Assembly (NCBI RefSeq): GCF_040954835.1
Contig: NC_090699.1
Span: 19,601,817 to 19,665,816, forward strand
DNA from: Lepisosteus oculatus
Lineage: Eukaryota; Chordata; Actinopteri; Semionotiformes; Lepisosteidae
Length of the DNA: 64,000 nt
Direction: 5' to 3'
Below are positions 37,309 to 50,730 of the stretch, in pieces. The first letter of the stretch is position 1. Each line of letters starts with the position of its first letter. The notes below the pieces were generated by a model. That model searched no databases and was not told the origin of the DNA. It saw only the letters and a list, made by a program, of their open reading frames with translations. Both the position numbers and the translations under genes were made by a program.

Positions 37309-40300
37309 ATGGCGGCCTCCTCTTCCTCGTCCTCTGCGGGGGGTGTCAGCGCAAGCTCCGTCACCGGCTCGGGGTTCAGCGCCTCCGAGCTGATCCCGCC
37401 CCGAAAGGTCCTCTACACCTACCCCAAAGGTGCCGGGGAAATGATGGAAGGTCAGTACGGCTCTCGAAAAACCAACACGCCACTGTGAGGGATATGGCCA
37501 GTGAAGACATGTTCTGAATAGTATTAAAAATCCCGTAAATGGCAGCTACTTGTACACCATTAACCCCACGCTTTTTTCTTGAAAGCTGAGTGAAAAAAAT
37601 ATAAGAACAGTGATTTAAATAAAAGGATTAAAATAATTTGCATTCATTTTAAAGCAGTCTTATTTAGGTTTCATGTTGGTTTTGCAAAATGGGGGTTTTG
37701 TTAATGCAATGAAAATGGAAGAGGTCGGAGCCGGCTACAGCTACTGCTGTGTGGTACCTTTTATTCTTTTATCTCAAACGGTGCAGTCATTTGAGGACTT
37801 CATTGGAATGATAATCTGATGACAGAAAAGTAAATATATTCCACTTGAAAGTCATAATACCTTCTGCAGCCTCACTCAGTTTTGATTTCCTGTATTGTCC
37901 GTTTATGGTGGATGCCACAGGGCGTTTCAGAATGGCAGGACACAACAGGGGACAGTGATCAAACAACTGCCAGGAAAGATGTAGAATCTGTAGGAAGTTA
38001 GATTGTAATTGATTAATGCAAGTAGCAGTGACCGCAGATGTGTGTAATGGAGGAAACAAAATGTACCTCATTGATTACGGAAAATTCAGCAACTTTAGGT
38101 AAATCCCAAAAAGACAGAAACATCTGACCATTAAGTTTCAGAACGTCACTCCTGCAACAGAAGTTTGTGATGTAGGTAGGGAAATTCTTGATAGTGCCTA
38201 CAGTTCACATTTATCTCATAAACAAGACTGTGTAGCATGTGCAAGGCATTTACGTCAGCTTAATGGTTTCTTCTATTTGAGTCATACATTATGTTCACCC
38301 TCTGGTTGTTGATTGGAAAGCATCATAGCGCTGAGCAAATGTTGCCTCCAAAGTTTTGGTCTTAATAGAATGCAGTGCATTTTCTTTTTTTTATTTTGAA
38401 TTGGATAGGCTTGTAGAGCTAATAACCATGTAGAATATGTCTCGCGAATCTGGTGTTCCTTGCTAGTTTTTGGAACATGTTTCAAAGGTCTTAAACACTT
38501 GTCAGGTTAGTAGGTTCTGTAAAAGTCATTGTAGATTTTGAATACAAGTGCTTGTGCTTTTTTTTAGATGGCTCTGACCGATTTCTGTGCGAGTCAGTAT
38601 TCAGCTATCAAGTTGCATCAACTCTGAAGCAGGTGAAGCATGGTAAGGCAATTGTAATGCTGAATGTTAGCACTTGATTTTAGAGAAATAGCTGTAAATG
38701 CATGGTATTTATTTTACTATTGTAAAGAGCCCTCTGATGTGCAAATAGCACTTTATAAGTGCAAGTTTTATTGTGTTTCTGATAAAGCTAAATTCCTTAG
38801 TGTTTGTAGTGTGTTCCCTCATTTAAAACTAATCTGAATAATTGTTTTTCTGACAGCAGTGAGAAAACGGTGAGCAATTGTGTAAATGATATCTTAGTAA
38901 GGCTCTGTAGGAATCGAATTATAAATTGCAAATGTAGAAATCCATCTTTGTACATGAAGGAAATGCATGCAGATATCTGAGGGTTCTCTTGCTTGAATAC
39001 AAAGTTATCTATATGCAAAACAGAACTGTCTCTGCTGTTCCATATCAAAGACAAACAACCTGAGAGATTAGTCTCTTAAAGAAGTAACTTCATTTGTAAT
39101 ACCTCTTTCATTTATATATTTATCTGTAGTGAATTGACTTTATTTAATTAATAAACAAGTTTACCAGTTGTTGACCCATTCTTAGGGGAACTCTTACGCA
39201 TGTACCTTGGTTTACATGAAATAATGTATTTTCTAAACTTCATTATTTTGGCTTTAAATTTTGACGTTTTTCTTTCATAAAAATCATGCCCCATGTTTTG
39301 TTTTAAAGCATCAGAGACCCCTGCCATCGTTTGGGGGGAATTACACGTACCAAGTATCATTCTTTTTGTGCATGAATATTTTTGGAACTGTAGCAGTGCA
39401 TTGATTTCAAAAGTTTTTAGCATCATTTTGATTAATAATTCATGACTAAGCGTGATACACCTAGTTATGATTTTTGGAAAATGGACCGTAAATGAAAGAT
39501 AACCACAAAAAAAGAATCAATATGCCCCACTTATCACGTGAACAACATCTTTCTGCCATTAGTATATTGGAGGCAAAGGTTTGCCAGGCTCTCTATGATA
39601 GGAGGTTGAAATATGATAGTGTACTGTAGGCAGGAGTGTGTCATCACTACAGAACTCTGTGTGTAGTGGTTGATGATATTACATTGATTGAGTCCCAGCA
39701 CGTCACTTACTGCCCTTCCTGTGGGCTCATCCTGACATGACAGCACGTGTTCTCAGGCTGCTTGTCACAAGGACTTCCACACAAGATGAGAATGTGGCCA
39801 CTGTGCTTTGGATGTATTACTTGCCTGATGTTAATATTTTCGGGATGAGGTGGGACTGTGTGTGATGACCAGTGCAGGAACATTCTTGTCCAGGCTCTCG
39901 GAGAGGAATGGTGTGAAATCTCCTGAAAAAAGCACCTGAAACCTGGCACAAAGCATGAGTCACAGACGTATGGCTTGTATTGCTTCCAGGGGTGGCCACA
40001 CACACTGCTAGTCTGACTTTCAAGATACACTCTCTTCTGTCCAAACCAGTTGATGACAAAATGCTAAACAGCATGATGACCCATGTTGGTTCAAGGAAAT
40101 ACCAGCAGACCTGAAGCAAAATATTTTTTCCCTGACAACTGCAACAAATCCACAAAGTTACAATATGTTTTTTAAATGTAATTTTATAAATATCATCATA
40201 AATCACATCTGCTAAGACACTATGCTGGCTGTAGCCTTTTATTTACAGAGACTGATGAGTTTGCAGATACAGCTTTTTTGTGTCTCTTAAGATCAACAGG

Positions 40301-40401
40301 TGTCCCGCATGGAGAAGCTGTCCAGCCTTGTAGAAGACCTTGAAGCAGATGAGTGGCGATACAAACCAATTGAACAGCTTTTGGGTTTTACACCCTCCTA
40401 A
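37309..40401 (+). CDS. ANAPC16: ANAPC16, anaphase-promoting complex subunit 16 (complete)
   Basis: ANAPC16 is a small structural subunit of the APC/C ubiquitin ligase, which drives mitotic exit. Three coding exons, 37309-37450, 38568-38642 and 40292-40401, join in phase (1, 1) to 108 residues, against 110 in human. The N-terminus is low-complexity ([12 protein letters not shown]). The core ([20 protein letters not shown]) and the end ([20 protein letters not shown]) are nearly identical to human. The start is chosen because the serine-rich N-terminus is conserved and the ATG context is good. An acceptor at 37291-37293 (gtcgtgcag) implies an upstream 5' UTR exon, perhaps at 32.79-32.86 kb. Introns carry a Tc1-like remnant (39.56-40.09 kb). 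No decisive poly(A) signal was chosen; candidates are at 40678 and 41325. Confidence 0.96.
39560..40090 (+). pseudogene. Tc1/mariner-type transposase remnant B
   Basis: The plus strand gives broken pieces of a Tc1-like transposase, including a C-terminal block like [17 protein letters not shown], matching the usual '...GGHTRY' end of this subgroup, and the segment shared with remnant A (around 39690-39735). It is disrupted by stops and indels and lies in ANAPC16 intron 2. The minus-strand open frames here (up to 129 codons) are shadows of this element. Confidence 0.75.
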
Positions 40402-43400
40402 GAACACAGTTAAACAGGAATTTGAAAGGAAGCGTTCTCTGAATCAAAGACTGTTGAATAATCTGGTGAGCATTTGGAAATCTAGCTACCAGATTGGGGG
40501 GGAAAAATGATTGTAGTGTTTCGTCTGAGTGTTTTATGTTTGTTTGTTTTTTTAAACTAAAGCTGACATCCCCTACAAAAAAAAAAATCAGATTTCATTT
40601 CGGTTGATATACAAACCAAAAAGTAGTATGATACCATTTTTATAGAATGTTATCTGTCCATTTCAACCTGTATTTAAAAAATAAAAACTTTTCTGTGATT
40701 TAACTTCTAGAGATTTGGAACCTATTCTGGTCATTTTATTAATTTCCCTTTGTTTTAAATATACCCTCCTTAACAATAAGTGGTTATAAACTCAATATCT
40801 ATCCGGCAGATGTGTTATGTATTAGAATAAATAGCTAAACAAAGTTAATCACTGTGGGGAAAGCTTTGTTTTAATAGCAAGCTCTTCTATTAGCTGGTGT
40901 TTGGTCCACATCTTTGTAACAATTTCCCTGTGATCCCAAACTAGTTTTTGGCCCAGCAATAACTTCATTTCAGTAGAATCCTTGGTGTATGTTGGGATGT
41001 TCTTGATGGCACTGAGAAGGCGTGGAACAATACATTTTAAATATTTCATCTGCTGTTAAAGAATTGAATCCTTGCGTGGGAAAAGAGAATATGGTCATTG
41101 AAACCTGAAGTAATGTTCTGCTGTTTGCAAACCTGTAAAATAAAATGTTTAAAATCACTAGAACGGATTTAGAAATAGAAGTCTCTTAAAATCTAATTAA
41201 TACATTTCCCAACAGATGTCTTGGAAGGTAATATTGGTTTCTTGAGTGTTATTCGTTGTCAATTGATCAGCTCAAGGGTAGCTGATTTTAACTTTTACTG
41301 AATGTTTTTTAACTGTTTGTTACATTAATAAAACCTTGCATGTGGTTATGTTTTCTGTGTCACTGATTTTCTTAAAATTAGTTGCTCATGACCCAAAGGT
41401 GTAGCATCTCTAGTGATCAAGTATTGGTTTAGTTCCCACACTACAAAAAAAAGCATTATTTGAGTGTGGAGCCCAGGAAGGCTTTCCATGTTGTTTCTTC
41501 TTTCTACTTTTCAGCATTGAATTAACCTCCACTTCTTTTTGTATCTTGCAGGCTGATACAGATCCCTGCTCTTACCTCTTCACCAGTGGTTTATCTACAG
41601 TGCAAACACTGTAATGTGGTTTTGGGGTGACCTCCTTTGTGGCAGAGCCATAAAAAGAGGCTAGAAAGGATCCTTGACCTTTTATAGCCTTCTTGTTTCA
41701 ACATAGGTTTCTTACAACAGGAACACAAAAATGAATAATTTCTACATCAGTCTATAACAATCCAAGAACATGTAGAAGAATGAGACTTTTCCTGCATTTA
41801 TGTTTTGAACAAAGCGTAAAAATTTTAAAATTTCTAGCTTGACCCTTAACTGATTCACTGCAAAAAAGAAACTAATTTTGATAGAACTATCCAATTTGAA
41901 AAAGGCCACTTGTGTAATTCTTTTAAAACATAATTAAATTACATAACCATAATTTAAATTTTGTTACTATTCACCCCAGACCACTGTTACATTTGTGGTT
42001 AAACATGTGTTCTCTTTTGGTTAATGCTTTTATCCCAAGCAATGGACATTGGAGACATTAGACACTGCCTGGTGTTTTTGTAACATGCAAAAAGAATCAA
42101 GCACATTCGTATAGCAGAGTATAGCTGCAGTGTCCTGAGCTTAGATCTAATCACTACTTCACACCAACACAAATGCATGTAGCAATATAGCATGTAGCAA
42201 TATCCCGTCACCCAGAAGCTTTACATTTTATACACGCTTGAAGGTGTAATCTGAATGAAAGGTTTGTATGATCAGAACGTGGCTGATGAATGTGTGCACA
42301 CTTTATTTTCTAATTTCCGGGTTTAAATCAAAGATCATCCATTACTGTTGCACTCAAGGTCACAAATTCCCCAAATCCTCCCATCTCCTAATAGACTCAA
42401 AGATGTACCTGAATTTGCAAAGCTAATTTCACACTCATCCACAGTACGCTTGAAGAGCAGGGTGAAATTTTGCCGAATCCATCTTGAGATACTTGGGTGT
42501 ATTGTGAGATGCAAGCAGTAGTTGAGCTCCTACCATCAGGCTGCCAATTTAGACTAGATTTAAGAGCAAAAACTAGGTAATCTTGTATTCCCATGGCCAT
42601 TAGCCTGCTCAGTGTAGTTTAAATGACTTATATTTTCAACATGTGTCTATTTACTGTTTGTATCCGATTCACTCACTTATGACCCAACTATGACATCTAC
42701 AGTACATTTGCATGGTGAGAATGATGAAAATCTGACTTTAGTTTTACACATGTATGTTTTTTTGTCTCGTTTTTCTGTTAAAAGATTAATGTCGTGTTAA
42801 ATGTACTGTGAATTGTTACTGTACAGTTTGTCTTTTACCTGCCTGCAAAGTAAATTTCCCAGGTGGGACCGTAAAAGAAGTATAATTGTTGTTATTCCTT
42901 AATAGCAATAGTCCTTTATTTAACCAGCAGAGAACTCATTTACAATCTGGAGGAGAGGTTAACACATCTGCGGTACAGAAGAACAAACAGGAAAAATGTA
43001 AATAACATAACAGGCCAGGGCAGTGTCAACAAGTGCGAGTGCTGAACGGAAACGATTTATACAACAGAAAGGAAGACGGACAGTTTCAGCTCTCTCTGCA
43101 GGCTGTTCAGTCACTGGCAGTGGCTTAATTAAAAGGACTTGCATCCAGACTCTGTAGTTCCTTTTGAGAGATCAGAAAACATCAGAGATGGTACAAATGA
43201 GAAGATTATTCAGCCCCTTTCGGCGTTTCGAGAGGTTCAAGTTGATAAAGTTTATTTTTATGTTTACGTTTTAAACTGTAGATGATACAGAAAGCTGTGA
43301 TGAATTATTAAGATGGGATTCCATGGCAGCAGTGGGAGTAACCAGACTGATCTTGAAAATAACTTGCAAAGTTACTTCACAGTATGACACACCATCTCAT

Positions 43401-46400
43401 ACTCAGGGGCTGATAAAAAGTGCTTGGTGTTTAAAGACAGAGTGAACTGCTGGTTTGGTTTCCCATTGTGCACAATTTCTGCCTGTCCTTTAAAAAAAAA
43501 ACATTGAATAAAAACTACAGCAATGAAAAAAGAAAATGTGTCCTGCTTTAAGCAAATTTAAAGAATTATGCCAGATTTGACAACGTGTCCTTTGAACAAT
43601 GTGAGGTTTAAGTTGCAGTTCAGTTTTCTTTGTTGTGCAGATTCCTGATGGTGTGGCGGGCCCTCTTGTGCACAAATGAAAAGCCCAGGCTGAATGATTG
43701 CTTTTGCAGAAATAACACACTGTGGTTCCCCATGGCTGCACCATCTCTCGCTGATTTTCATACTGCTGAGTCCTGCTCCTCCCCCAGTAGGTCTCCACAG
43801 CTGCTGCTCACCAGCAGCAACAAGGGTCTGAAACAAGAGAAGGGACATGAAGGAGGCCAGCACATAACACACACACAAAGAAAGTCATGTTCAGTCCATG
43901 TGTCCAATTTTCAGATCCTTTGCTTTTATTCTAGATGCTGTTTAAAGTTGCTGATTAAATGCTGTTTAAAATGTGGTAACAAGTTTATTTGATCAAGTTA
44001 GCTGCTTTCAGGTTTGTTGCACATTTTTATTTTCGCCCATATTTGGGAAATACATCTAACACGCCGATCTTAAAGCATGTCCCAGGGTGTCCAGTTTGTA
44101 GGAATTTAATTCACATTTTACAGCGGAGTTTCCTTCTTCAGAATGTCCATACTGTCTTTTCTCAGAAAGTTGCTTGCATAAACATACTGGGATCAGATCG
44201 AAAATAAAGGTATACGTTAAATCAGGGCTTATAAATTCTTCTTTGGATTTTGAACGATACAACTTTTGGACTTGGGTTCTCTGTCATTACAGCAAAGAAG
44301 CTGAACTTGGCTAAACGTTTATGCACTCATACATTCTGGAGTCAGTTTCCTTTATTTACATGGATGGAGAGTATGGCTCCACACCCTGCAGCTTTGTAAT
44401 ATATACTCTGTAATGACAAAGAGCCAAGGGGCCAGCAAAACTGAACAGAATGTACTGTTCCATTTGGTCTCTGAGATGTCTGTTAGCCATTCCCTAAAAG
44501 GCCAGCCCAGAGCTGCACTGGGGTGCTCCTGGGTCCTAAACCCGCAGAAAGTCCTAAAAATGCTTTATGTGGTTAGTTAAATGTGTACACATTACTGGGT
44601 AATTAATGAGATTGTCTTGATTAATTAATGCCTTGTTTTTCCTCCAAAGGAAAAACAAAAAGTAATTTACACAGAATGACCCAGATCAGTGAAAATCCTG
44701 AACAGTAAATTGCTGTACTTTAAGTGGTTTACAATTGAATTCTTAATAATGCAATTATTATTACATATGAAATACACTTGGAATCATTTTATATCATGCT
44801 ATACTGACACAGGCTGCATGAAAGTGTGTTTTTGTTTTTGGGTTTCCTCTTACTGCAGTACAGGACAGCACAGACTGTACTGCAGACTGAAACGTCACAT
44901 GCCACAACATCTGTGGCTAATGGCAGGCTTCCAAATACTTCTAGCTCCTCATGCTCAGATGTAACGTAGATAATATGAAACAGCCCATCTTGAAAATAGC
45001 AACATTTATAGGACATGAAAAGGTATGGAGATTTTCCAAAAGGCATTTTACTGCTTGAGAATCGAACGTCAAAACCCCTTACCTCTGCAGTGCTGTCTGA
45101 AAAAAAATAACAGTTGATTTCCAGGAGGGAAATGTTATGCTTCCCATCTCCTTAGTTAGGAACTAACAATGTGCTTCCCTACATCTATACATTGTCTAAC
45201 CGCTTCCAACAATGGGCTTGTTAAGAAAAAAATACAATAAGAAGAAATGCCTTTGAATACCACAATAGCCAACAGGAGAAAACACCCTCTCCTAATTGTC
45301 CAAGTGAGTGAAACAAACCTAGAATACATTACTATTACTGTTGTTACAATAATCATTTTAATTAATCAATGCTCCTCACAATTTGGGCCTTGTCCTTCAT
45401 GTTATCTTTTATTTTGATATGCTGTATTTCTCTGTGTGTGGAAGGTAAACTCGAACAGCCTAACTAAAACATATTGTTACACTTCGACAACTGCCCATGG
45501 CCTGTAGTGTCCTGAAAGCCACTTACAGCAACTTTTCCAACGAGGCAATGTCTCTTTGGTACAAACAGTAGCAAACAGGTGAGGCCACAGAGCTTTTTGT
45601 GAGCCACCCCACGAACACAAACTCTCTAATGCCCCCCATTAACCACCTGAAGTGTACTTTTTCAAGTATTGATGAGATCAAACATTTTACAAGACTTCCC
45701 CATGGAGCATACATGAACATAATTCGTTCCTGGGAGAAAACTACGCCACTAACTTCTTTTCCCGCGACGCGTCTAGAAATCAGAAGAGAAGCAGGCTGCA
45801 TACTTGTTACGCTTCGGTTTGTATTTTAAAATAAACACCACACCTTTTAGTGTGAGGGCAAATGGCAGACGTCATTCCAGTACCAACTGTTCCCCTTTCA
45901 CACAGGATGAATCAAAAGTACATAATAATTCAGGTATAAATGCCGGAGCTCCTCGGCAAGATCAGGAGTTATTTCTTTTAGGACAATCTTACCCTAAACA
46001 GTATTTTTTTTAGACTTGTAAGCAGTTGGTCAGAACATAACATCAACAGAAGTGGTTACTGATATTTATTTACCCTTGCTCCTGACATCCCTAGCAAAAA
46101 AAGGGGCACAATTTTGTACACGGAATGCAGACTGGTGCTATCTGCTTCACTTTGTCAATAATGATAAAACACCGAGAGCTGTAAAACTCTTCCCTGATAG
46201 CGTAAAAAACGTCAAGAACTATGAACAGAACGTTCTCGGGTGTTTCAACAGTAAGGTAACTTGTTTGTATGCCAAAAGAAAAGGGTAAAATAAATCATGA
46301 AGAATATAAGCACCTTCAATTTGCACAGGAAGGTGAACATAATCATGTTTAACCCTCACTGCATTCAAAAAACAGAGACTGAGATAAAGTATAGATTTTA

Positions 46401-47750
46401 AAATATATATATTAGGTGTAATACAAATGTATTGTTCCCAATATTGCGTAAAAGGTGAAGCCTTTCCAAAATACAGAGATTTTTTGTGACATTGTAGCCT
46501 ATTAAAATGCTGTGGTGTCTGGTGTGACTGCTAGCAAATCTTCTTTCCGCGATACGTTACCTAAACAGAAAGCTGATGAACTGATCACAGTGTATTTATG
46601 TCTAATTTAAGCAGAGGGTCGTTTTTCGTCATTAAACACAACACTGTGCTTCTCTTAGTGTCTCGAGAGCTTTAATTCTGAGATTTTAAACATGTATGTG
46701 AGACGCAAAACCCGAAAACTGTACGATTTACCTTAACCTTCCGAGAGGCTTCTGAAAGTTTCACTCTGAAACTGAACTTCTGAAATCGCCTGCTAACGTA
46801 ATTCCGTTGCCTGTTACCTTTTTAAAACAAGTGTGGGGTAGGAATTTATCTGCGGGGTTTTAAATGAAAATCATTCATTCAGATAAAACGAGCGAGAAGA
46901 CAATGATCAATTCTGAAATGGTGGGCAGTAGGACCAGCCGCAGTCTTCTTTAGTCGGAGCAAGCTAAGGCTGTTTCACGCCGTGTCAGCTCTCGCTATCA
47001 AGGAGAAACCCTAACCCACTAATGTGATTGATTGCATTTATCGACCGGTTCTAGATTAACAATATTCTCAAGTACAAGACAATCTCAAGAAGAAACGGCT
47101 AAATGCATTAACGGTTTTGCTGTCTGTCCCATACTGCGTTCAGGTTTATACCAAGTAGTGTGTTTACTGCAGTTACTTCGTGTCTAACAACAGAAATCAT
47201 TATAAACTTATCTGCAAACTTGCAGCTTCAACACACTCGCTTGATGTAATATCCAAGTTTTCCTATAAATTGAAATGTTGATAGACGAAGAGCAGAGTTT
47301 AACATTTTTAAACCGAATGTGCATGAGCTTTTAGATCGATACGTTCAAGCAAATATCGAACACATTCGAAACACCACGTTACGAGAAATGTTGAAGGTAA
47401 AAATCCTTTTCATCTTTTCATTTTGGATAAAACGGTTGGATTAATTTTTACGCATTACAATACTTAACTATACGTAGGTTTCTATGGTTTGCATCAGAGT
47501 GCATTATTTGTTCCACTAATTATAAATATTAGAAAACCGGTAACAAACGTCGTCGTGCAGATAACATATAGGTAGTGCTTAGTATGCAACATCGTGTCAT
47601 TCTTTAATGGGGAAAAATCTTAAAAGTGCTCATTCACATTGCTGGACTGGAGGATATAGACACCGCTGAACGTGTTTACAACCGAGAGTTATAGTACATG
47701 CAATTACAAACACTCGGTATACTCTCTTTATTAGCCGTCTCGCTTTAAGG
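40402..47750. other. ANAPC16 3' region and ANAPC16-DDIT4 spacer
   Basis: The 3' UTR of ANAPC16 begins this stretch. No further gene is recognised. 42905-43145 (tcctttatttaaccagcag onward) resembles a dispersed fish repeat. A perfect 11-bp hairpin lies at 44853-44885. Short open frames at 43.49-43.99 kb and 45.5-46.3 kb show no recognisable protein. Confidence 0.5.
44853..44885. other. Perfect 11-bp inverted repeat
   Basis: CTGCAGTACAG (44853-44863) pairs with CTGTACTGCAG (44875-44885) across an 11-nt loop. No T tract or tRNA-like boxes adjoin it. Function unknown. Confidence 0.6.
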
Positions 47751-47959
47751 GTTCGGAAACAGTAACACATAACTGCATGAAAGCCCGTTCGCGGCTCACA
47801 AAACAAAACCCCGGTTCACTACCATCCCAGTACGCACTCCCTCAAACCTACGTGCAAACTGGGGTAGACTCGCGCTGTTCTTACAGCAGCAACCGGGGAG
47901 CTGGGGGTCGCAGCCACCCCCCATTTCCACAGGCGAGAGAAATGTTACCAGGCAGGACA

Positions 47960-48070
47960 GAACGTTGGAAACGTGCGCTGGAGGCTGATTGGCTGAAAAG
48001 TCAGCGCACGAGGGGGGGGGGGCTCGGACGGCCGTGTCGTATTTAAGCGGCCCTGCGCCCGTAGTCTGCG
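47960..48070 (+). promoter_or_regulatory. DDIT4 core promoter
   Basis: Upstream of DDIT4, in order: ACGTGCGC (47971-47978), whose ACGTG core is a hypoxia-response element; an inverted CCAAT box ATTGG (47988-47992); and a TATA-like TATTTAAG (48040-48047). These predict a start near 48070. DDIT4 is a known HIF-1 target, so the hypoxia motif fits. Its use here is inferred. Confidence 0.65.
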
Positions 48071-48478
48071 CAGTACCAGCTGTGGTACGCGACGCCAGCA
48101 CTTATACGTTATGCTTGGGCATTAGGAATTCAGCCGGATAGGAATACCCGCAACCCAGTTTCAACGTTGTAAGTATTGTATTACCTCGTTTTGTTTGCAC
48201 TTCTGTTTCTTCACTTTAATTCCATGCGTTATGCTTATGTTTTCGAGTCCAATTTGCATGGTACAAACAATGACCATATGTTTTCGCTTGATTAGCATAG
48301 CTCAAGCTGTTGGATGCATCGATGATTTTGCGTACCCATGCAATACGTTAAAATGTTCATTTTGTATGTAGCTGTGGATTAATAATTGTTTCTCTCTTGG
48401 TGTTTTATATAGCTGTATCGAGAAGCCGAAAGATCTCGGAACTGGAGACTTGGATTTTTTTTTTGCTTCGAACAAGTC

Positions 48479-49510
48479 ATGCCTGCATTTAGCGCACCTC
48501 TGAGCCCGTACGAAAGTTTTCCTCCTTCACCAACGGCAGACAGCAGCTCGAAGAGACTATCGTGGGGGAAACTAATGCAGAAACTTACGGATTTCAGCGG
48601 CTCGAACCTCGGTCACAGCTTCGACTCGGACGCCGAAACCAGCAGGAGTGATTTTTCAGATTCTGGTGAGATTCTCGTCTTTTCCGAGTTGCAAACGTTT
48701 CTGTCGCGCTTACCTGCACTTCTCTTGCGTTGAGATTTAGAAATCCTTCTCTAATGTATTGAAGCGTCTCAGTTGCTTTAACATTGTTCAGTTAGGCAAA
48801 CTCTGGCCTGTGATCTCCCTAAACATCTACAGACCGAAAGGGAACATTAGGTGGCTGGATATTTTTTTTTCCTTCTGTCGCTTTTTAACCGATTAGGCCC
48901 AAATAAGTTACCCTTATTAATGGTACTGGGCAACCAAAGCCATCGAAAACCCGCCAGCACATTACCGCCGGTCCAGATTCCATCCTGACTCCCGTTTTCC
49001 TTTCTCCCCTCTCTAGGATCCGTAGAGCTAGACCAGACCTCGGCGTCGGGGTCGGACCTGTTCTTCGACCCCGCGGAGGAGGCGCTGTGCTCGGAGGTGG
49101 TGGGCCTGATCGAGCGCAGCCTGACGGAGGCCAAGGGCGGCGCCCTGAGATGCTCCCGGCTGCTCATCCCGGGCCAGCTCCTGGAGCACGTGGGCCAGGA
49201 GCTGCTGCACCTGGCCGCCAGCGAGCCCTGCGGCTTGAGGGGGGCGCAGGTCGACCTGTACGTGGAGCACGGCGACGCCTGCCAGAGCATCGAGCAGATC
49301 GCCGTGGACCCCTGCCTCGTGCCCACTTTCCAGCTGACGCTGGTGCTCCGGCTGGAGTCCGGGGGGATCTGGCCGAGGATCCAGGATCTCTTCGCCGCCC
49401 GGTCTCCGGCGGCGCCTCCTCTCAAACACGCCTTGAAGCTCGGCACCGGCTTCCGGGTGATCAAGAAGAAACTGTACAGCTCGGAGGAGCTTCTCATTGA
49501 GGAGTGTTGA
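48479..49510 (+). CDS. DDIT4: DDIT4 (REDD1), stress-induced inhibitor of mTORC1 (complete)
   Basis: A cytosolic protein that restrains mTORC1 through TSC1/TSC2 under hypoxia, DNA damage and other stress. A non-coding first exon (about 48070-48168, donor GTAAGT) joins an exon at 48413-48665 and the last exon from 49017. Coding parts 48479-48665 and 49017-49510 give 226 residues (human 232). The N-terminus is serine/proline-rich and diverged. The C-terminal domain is strongly conserved: SEPCGLRGAQVDLYVE, LVPTFQLTLVLRLE, GTGFRVIKKKLYSSEELLIE and a final EEC. The last exon is very G+C-rich against its flanks, which creates long shadow frames (for example 48847-49746 minus). Synteny and the SEPCGLRGA block favour DDIT4 over its paralogue DDIT4L. 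Confidence 0.97.
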
Positions 49511-50730
49511 GGAGGGGGGAATGTGGTCGGTAGATCAGGCCTTGCCGCTTGTTGGACTCCGCTCCTCCTCGTGCCTCTGGAGGTGGGAGAACCAAGCAGA
49601 CCCACCGCGAAGCCGGCTGTCCCTGGCCTTTTGTGTCTGCGTGGATGGGAACGCAGGGTCCGTGGAACAGCTGTTGGTACAGGCTTTGTCGAAGGCCCTG
49701 TAGCATGAGGTAGTACTACCAACATGTCCGCCCTCAGTGTGGTCATTTGGTGCTACTGCCTCGTGGCTCCAGGGTGTCTGGGCTTGTCAGTCGAGCCTGC
49801 ACTTCCTCCACAGGTCCGAGAAAGCATTGGGTGCTCCAGTTCTCTCTCTCTCCTCCCCCCCCCCCCTAAAGAAATGCAGGTTAGGGTTAATTGGCTACAA
49901 TAAAGAGCCAAAGAGCCCCTTTCTGGGGAAGTATCAAAGGGACTTCATACCTGCGGGGGGGGGGTTATCTCAGTACTGACTGGGCATTTAGAGAAATGCA
50001 TTTAAATGCCCTGTACTCCTCTGTGGCCTTTCAGATGTTCTTTGTGAATGTTTTTAAAAACAAATTCCATTATAATGGTGTCCAGAAAAGCACAGAACTA
50101 CAGATCTTTGCTTGTGAAAACACTGAAGTAATTTTTTTTTAATGGGTTTTAATGCATTGAGCAGCTGGCTTCTGGAAAATGCATGTTGTTGCACTGTTTT
50201 TTTTTTTTAAGCAGATTTGGTAGCAGATCAACATGTGTACCTGGGAACAAAGAAATGTCCAAATGCAACATGGTTTACTCGAATACATTTTAATGATGTC
50301 TTTGTTTTCAGTTTATTACTAGATTATTTTTTTTTTACCTCAAGTCTGTTTCAACCACAAAGTGGCAGCTCTGCAAAGTTGAGTTACGAAGATCAGAACA
50401 ACTGAAGCCCTTTATTGTATAACTGTGCACTCTTAAATGTTCATGTCAAATGGATGCTTTCTGCATGGCTCACACTGTCTTGTTCAGTGTGTAATCTTGA
50501 TGCACTATTACCACCATGTATTGGACAATTTGTTTTTTTTAGAGGACTTCGGTTGTTGTAAGACTTGATTCTTTGAAATTGAGCCATTTCTACTTTTGTA
50601 TTCCTTGTCCACCAATGCCTGTGTTGTTCACAGTGCTAATTTATTTGATATTCAAATACCTAGGCTGTACTGTTTTGTACTTTTTTGTTAAAAAGGTGAA
50701 AGAACAATAAATTATATTTTCAAACAATTA
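49511..50730 (+). other. DDIT4 3' UTR
   Basis: About 1.2 kb of non-coding sequence ending at a canonical AATAAA (50706-50711). It contains several T-rich and ATTTA-like stretches (50638-50644), as expected for a short-lived stress mRNA. Homopolymer runs occur at 49857-49866 (C) and 49956-49965 (G). Confidence 0.75.
50706..50711 (+). terminator. DDIT4 poly(A) signal
   Basis: Canonical AATAAA at the end of the DDIT4 3' UTR. The next ~20 bases are AT-rich, and no other strong signal occurs between it and the stop codon. Confidence 0.75.

Noticed and set aside
39707-40206. Minus-strand frames of 107 and 129 codons in ANAPC16 intron 2
   Set aside because: The plus strand here is a Tc1-like transposase remnant with its C-terminal block, so the minus frames are its shadows.
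43490-43992. Overlapping open frames on both strands
   Set aside because: No splice context, no recognisable domain, and both strands equally open.
48847-49746. 299-codon minus-strand open frame over the last DDIT4 exon
   Set aside because: It is a shadow of the GC-rich DDIT4 coding exon. The plus-strand frame matches DDIT4 with proper splice sites, while the antisense translation resembles no protein.
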